A stretch of 7,715 nt of DNA from NCBI GenBank assembly GCA_036505615.1, contig DASXTB010000052.1:1-7715 (forward strand), in the 5' to 3' direction. The position numbers and the translations under genes were made by a program. Positions 5,642 through 7,715 of this stretch are shown one piece after another. Numbering within the stretch: the stretch's first letter is position 1; each line of letters begins with the position of its first letter. The notes under the pieces are model-generated. The model had not been told where the DNA came from, did no database searches, and saw only the letters and a program-made list of their open reading frames with translations. This DNA is from DASXTB01 sp036505615 (GTDB taxonomy: Bacteria > Acidobacteriota > UBA6911 > JACQSX01).

Positions 5642-7715
5642 TTAAGCGCGCCTGATTCGAACTCTTGTTTCTGTCTCCAGGCCCATTGGTCTGGCCGATC
5701 GACCCTGCTCGATCAATGACGTCACTCCGCGAGTAAACATGCCTTTCCACGGATCGCCGCCTGTTGGCAGGCTTTTCGGTATATTGACGAAGCCTGCTGG
5801 GACTGCCTTGCTGACACGAGCAAAGGCCTGAACTTCGTTTCGTGAAGATTCAACCCAAACCGCGTCCCCGCTTCTGATTCCGAGATGGGTTGCATCCTCC
5901 GGTCTGAGCTCTACCCAAAGACCGGCATAGTTTTGGAGATGTCCGCCAGCAATTTCGCGCACCAATGGAAGGATCGATTGACGCGACTTGGCAACCAGCG
6001 GATCAAAGAAGATCACCTGAAATGGGTAATTTGTATTGTTGAGGTTCACGCGAGGAGGCTCGAAGTGCGGGAAATAGAAGGAATCGCCAGGAGCGGAATC
6101 CACAGTTCGTAGAAATTCGAGTTCAGGTAAATAAAACTGAAATTTATTGGAGGCCGAACGCAGCGTGCGCGACCAATCTTCGTATCGATAGAATGAATCC
6201 CACCAGCCTCCTTTGGTTGCCATTTGTTCGAGCAACTGATCGGGAGTCTCGTAGGTGGGCGCCCACCACCCGGATTGCTCCATCAGTTGCTGCCAGACCT
6301 GGTCGAAGACGGTTCCCGCCACCGCTCCTCTCTTCTGCTGGTACAGGCGCGCCAGACGATTCTTGATCTGAGCTCCGTAATCACCTTCCGGCACTTTTAT
6401 GTGCAATGCCCGGCTCAGCCCAAGCACGATGTCGCCCGCCGATCGGCTCTCGCCGGCCGGCTCGGCGACCGGTTTTGACAACCCTTCGTATGCAAAAGGA
6501 ACGCCCGGCGGCGCTGGCTGCTCCACCCAGGATTCCAGGAAGCTTGCGGCGGGCAGAATGTAATCCGCCAACTGGGCGGTCGAATTGAGGAAGGACGAAA
6601 TGCTGATGATCAACGGAATTTGCTTCAGCGACTTGGCCAAATCCTCAGGATCGTCGGAGTCAAAGACCGGGTCGGTCTCCAACAGCAGCAGAGCTGACGG
6701 CAGATACGGCCTTCGCTGCCTTAATGCCTGGTGGAAAACCTGTACCGGGTCTTCGCCGAATCGAAGCTGGTCTTTGAAATCAGCCACCAGAGGCGCAACC
6801 TGAGTCTCGCCTGTTAGCCTGTCCTCGGGTTCGAGTGGCCCCGGATACTGCAGCAGCACGCCCCCTTTTCGGTCAATGCTTCCCACCAGAGCGTTCAGGC
6901 TGTGTACGCACAGGGCGGTCATCATTGAGTTCGGATTCACTGATTCGATCGGGCCTGAAAGCGCCAGTGCAGGACGAGTGGAGCCAAATTCTCGCGCCAG
7001 GCGGAGAATCTGCTCCGGCGGCACATCGGTTAATTCTGAAACGCGATTTAAAGGATAACCATCGAGCACCCGGGTGCGGAAACCGATGTGCAGTTTGCCT
7101 TCTGCGTCGCGCCAATCTTCAAATCCATGGCATTGCGAATGAACAAATTCGAAGTCGTACAGGCGCTCGGAGATCAGGACATAGGCGATCCCCAGGGCAA
7201 AGGCTGCGCCGCTGCCGGACCGAACCGGTATCCAGCGATCAGCTTTGGCAGCCGTGACGGACCGGCGAGGGCCGGCGTAAACAAGCCGTCCGCGGGGACG
7301 TTTTCCGCGAAACTCCGAAAAGCTCTTCATCGCCCACACTGGAGATGCCCAACCCTCCAGGATTTCACAGCCCACGGCCAGAACGTAGCTGCTGTTGGCC
7401 AGGTCGTACGCGGGTGGTTCGGTCACGCCCTGCATCAGGCGCATCGCGATCTCGGCGCCGTCGCCGGGACCGGAAAGTTCAAGCAAATTTCTCGAACCGA
7501 GCCCTTGGAGCAAATCCGCTACCGATCTTTCCAAAGCGCCGCTTAAAGAATGAGAAAGCATCACCACACGTTCCGATTCCCCGCGGTCCATGAGAGAGCG
7601 CAGTCGCAACGCGATTTGATCGAACGCCTGCTGCCATGAAATTTTTTCCCAGGAGTCTCCTTGCCTTCTCAACGGCGCCTTCAAGCGCTCCGGATGATAA
7701 AGGTACTGAACAGAG
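5642..7715 (-). CDS. Molybdopterin oxidoreductase-family large subunit, 5' end beyond the window
   Basis: About 690 residues of the C-terminal part are visible. The frame has no start here. The TTG at 7684 is internal, because the preceding codons read VQYLYHPERLKAPLRRQG, the family's usual join after the N-terminal Fe-S domain. Counting from that Leu as 1, SWEKISWQQAFDQIA (11-25) begins the cofactor domain. SYVLAVGCEILEGWASPV (99-116) and GRLVYAGPRRSVTAAKADRW (132-151) form the first dinucleotide-binding part. Residues 333-386 (LLLETDPVF through ADYILPAASFLESW) are the second. YPFQVIFFDPLVA onward (553-640), with GIRSGDAVWV, is the C-terminal dinucleotide-binding domain. At the usual Mo-ligand position, GSRNLLELSGPGDG (63-76) has no Cys or Sec, and only three cysteines (106, 185, 259) are visible. 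This resembles QrcB and the ActB type, which lack Mo, more than PsrA. First of three operon genes seen; the substrate cannot be read from sequence. A Tat signal and an N-terminal Fe-S cluster would lie outside. Confidence 0.93.
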   Translation of the reverse strand, partial: SVQYLYHPERLKAPLRRQGDSWEKISWQQAFDQIALRLRSLMDRGESERVVMLSHSLSGALERSVADLLQGLGSRNLLELSGPGDGAEIAMRLMQGVTEPPAYDLANSSYVLAVGCEILEGWASPVWAMKSFSEFRGKRPRGRLVYAGPRRSVTAAKADRWIPVRSGSGAAFALGIAYVLISERLYDFEFVHSQCHGFEDWRDAEGKLHIGFRTRVLDGYPLNRVSELTDVPPEQILRLAREFGSTRPALALSGPIESVNPNSMMTALCVHSLNALVGSIDRKGGVLLQYPGPLEPEDRLTGETQVAPLVADFKDQLRFGEDPVQVFHQALRQRRPYLPSALLLLETDPVFDSDDPEDLAKSLKQIPLIISISSFLNSTAQLADYILPAASFLESWVEQPAPPGVPFAYEGLSKPVAEPAGESRSAGDIVLGLSRALHIKVPEGDYGAQIKNRLARLYQQKRGAVAGTVFDQVWQQLMEQSGWWAPTYETPDQLLEQMATKGGWWDSFYRYEDWSRTLRSASNKFQFYLPELEFLRTVDSAPGDSFYFPHFEPPRVNLNNTNYPFQVIFFDPLVAKSRQSILPLVREIAGGHLQNYAGLWVELRPEDATHLGIRSGDAVWVESSRNEVQAFARVSKAVPAGFVNIPKSLPTGGDPWKGMFTRGVTSLIEQGRSARPMGLETETRVRIRRA

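Noticed and set aside
6835..7546. Plus-strand frames of 140 and 152 codons opposite the large subunit
   Set aside because: Antisense to well-recognised molybdopterin-family motifs; no start signals or domains.
7682..7684. TTG at 7684 as the start of the large subunit
   Set aside because: The frame stays open to the window edge, and the upstream residues (VQYLYHPER) continue the family's conserved sequence, so the gene is truncated by the window rather than short.

Overview
The window (7,715 bases, moderately GC-rich, densely coding) looks like a bacterial chromosome segment carrying respiratory genes. No ribosomal or other taxonomic marker is present, so assignment is inference. Shine-Dalgarno sites, compact operons, a multi-domain cytochrome c with a signal peptide, an NrfD-type membrane protein and a CAGAG-type dispersed repeat fit an uncultivated Gram-negative-type soil or sediment bacterium (Acidobacteriota or a similar phylum is my guess, not shown).

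Layout. Positions 1-354 (-): the first 118 codons of a conserved-looking protein with four cysteines that I cannot name; it runs off the left edge. 368-1846 (-): a GltD-type FAD/NAD(P)/[4Fe-4S] oxidoreductase, 13 bases upstream of the previous gene and clearly in its operon. 1847-2130: a divergent regulatory gap. 2131-3387 (+): an NrfD/PsrC-type ten-helix quinone-interacting membrane subunit. 3388-3586: a convergent gap with GC hairpins and short tandem repeats. 3587-4942 (-): an exported cytochrome with four near-identical mono-haem modules. 4939-5619 (-): a ferredoxin-like subunit with four [4Fe-4S] sites. 5642-7715 (-): the C-terminal 690 or so residues of a molybdopterin-oxidoreductase-family large subunit whose start lies beyond the right edge.

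Together, the large subunit, the four-cluster ferredoxin, the tetrahaem cytochrome and the NrfD protein are the parts of a complex-iron-sulfur-molybdoenzyme-like membrane complex, of the broad group that includes polysulfide reductase (Psr), the quinone reductase complex Qrc and alternative complex III. Electrons would pass between a quinone pool (NrfD), the Fe-S chain, the large subunit and the periplasmic haems. Three points stand out. The NrfD gene is on the opposite strand from the other three and converges on them. The large subunit appears to lack the cysteine that would ligate Mo, as in Qrc and alternative complex III. The cytochrome is a precise four-fold repeat with an invariant WNHxxxM motif. 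A dispersed palindromic repeat has also entered the 5' end of the cytochrome reading frame, making its true start uncertain.

I see no tRNA, rRNA, CRISPR array, transposase or integrase. The system belongs to a recognisable superfamily; what may be new is the combination and arrangement.
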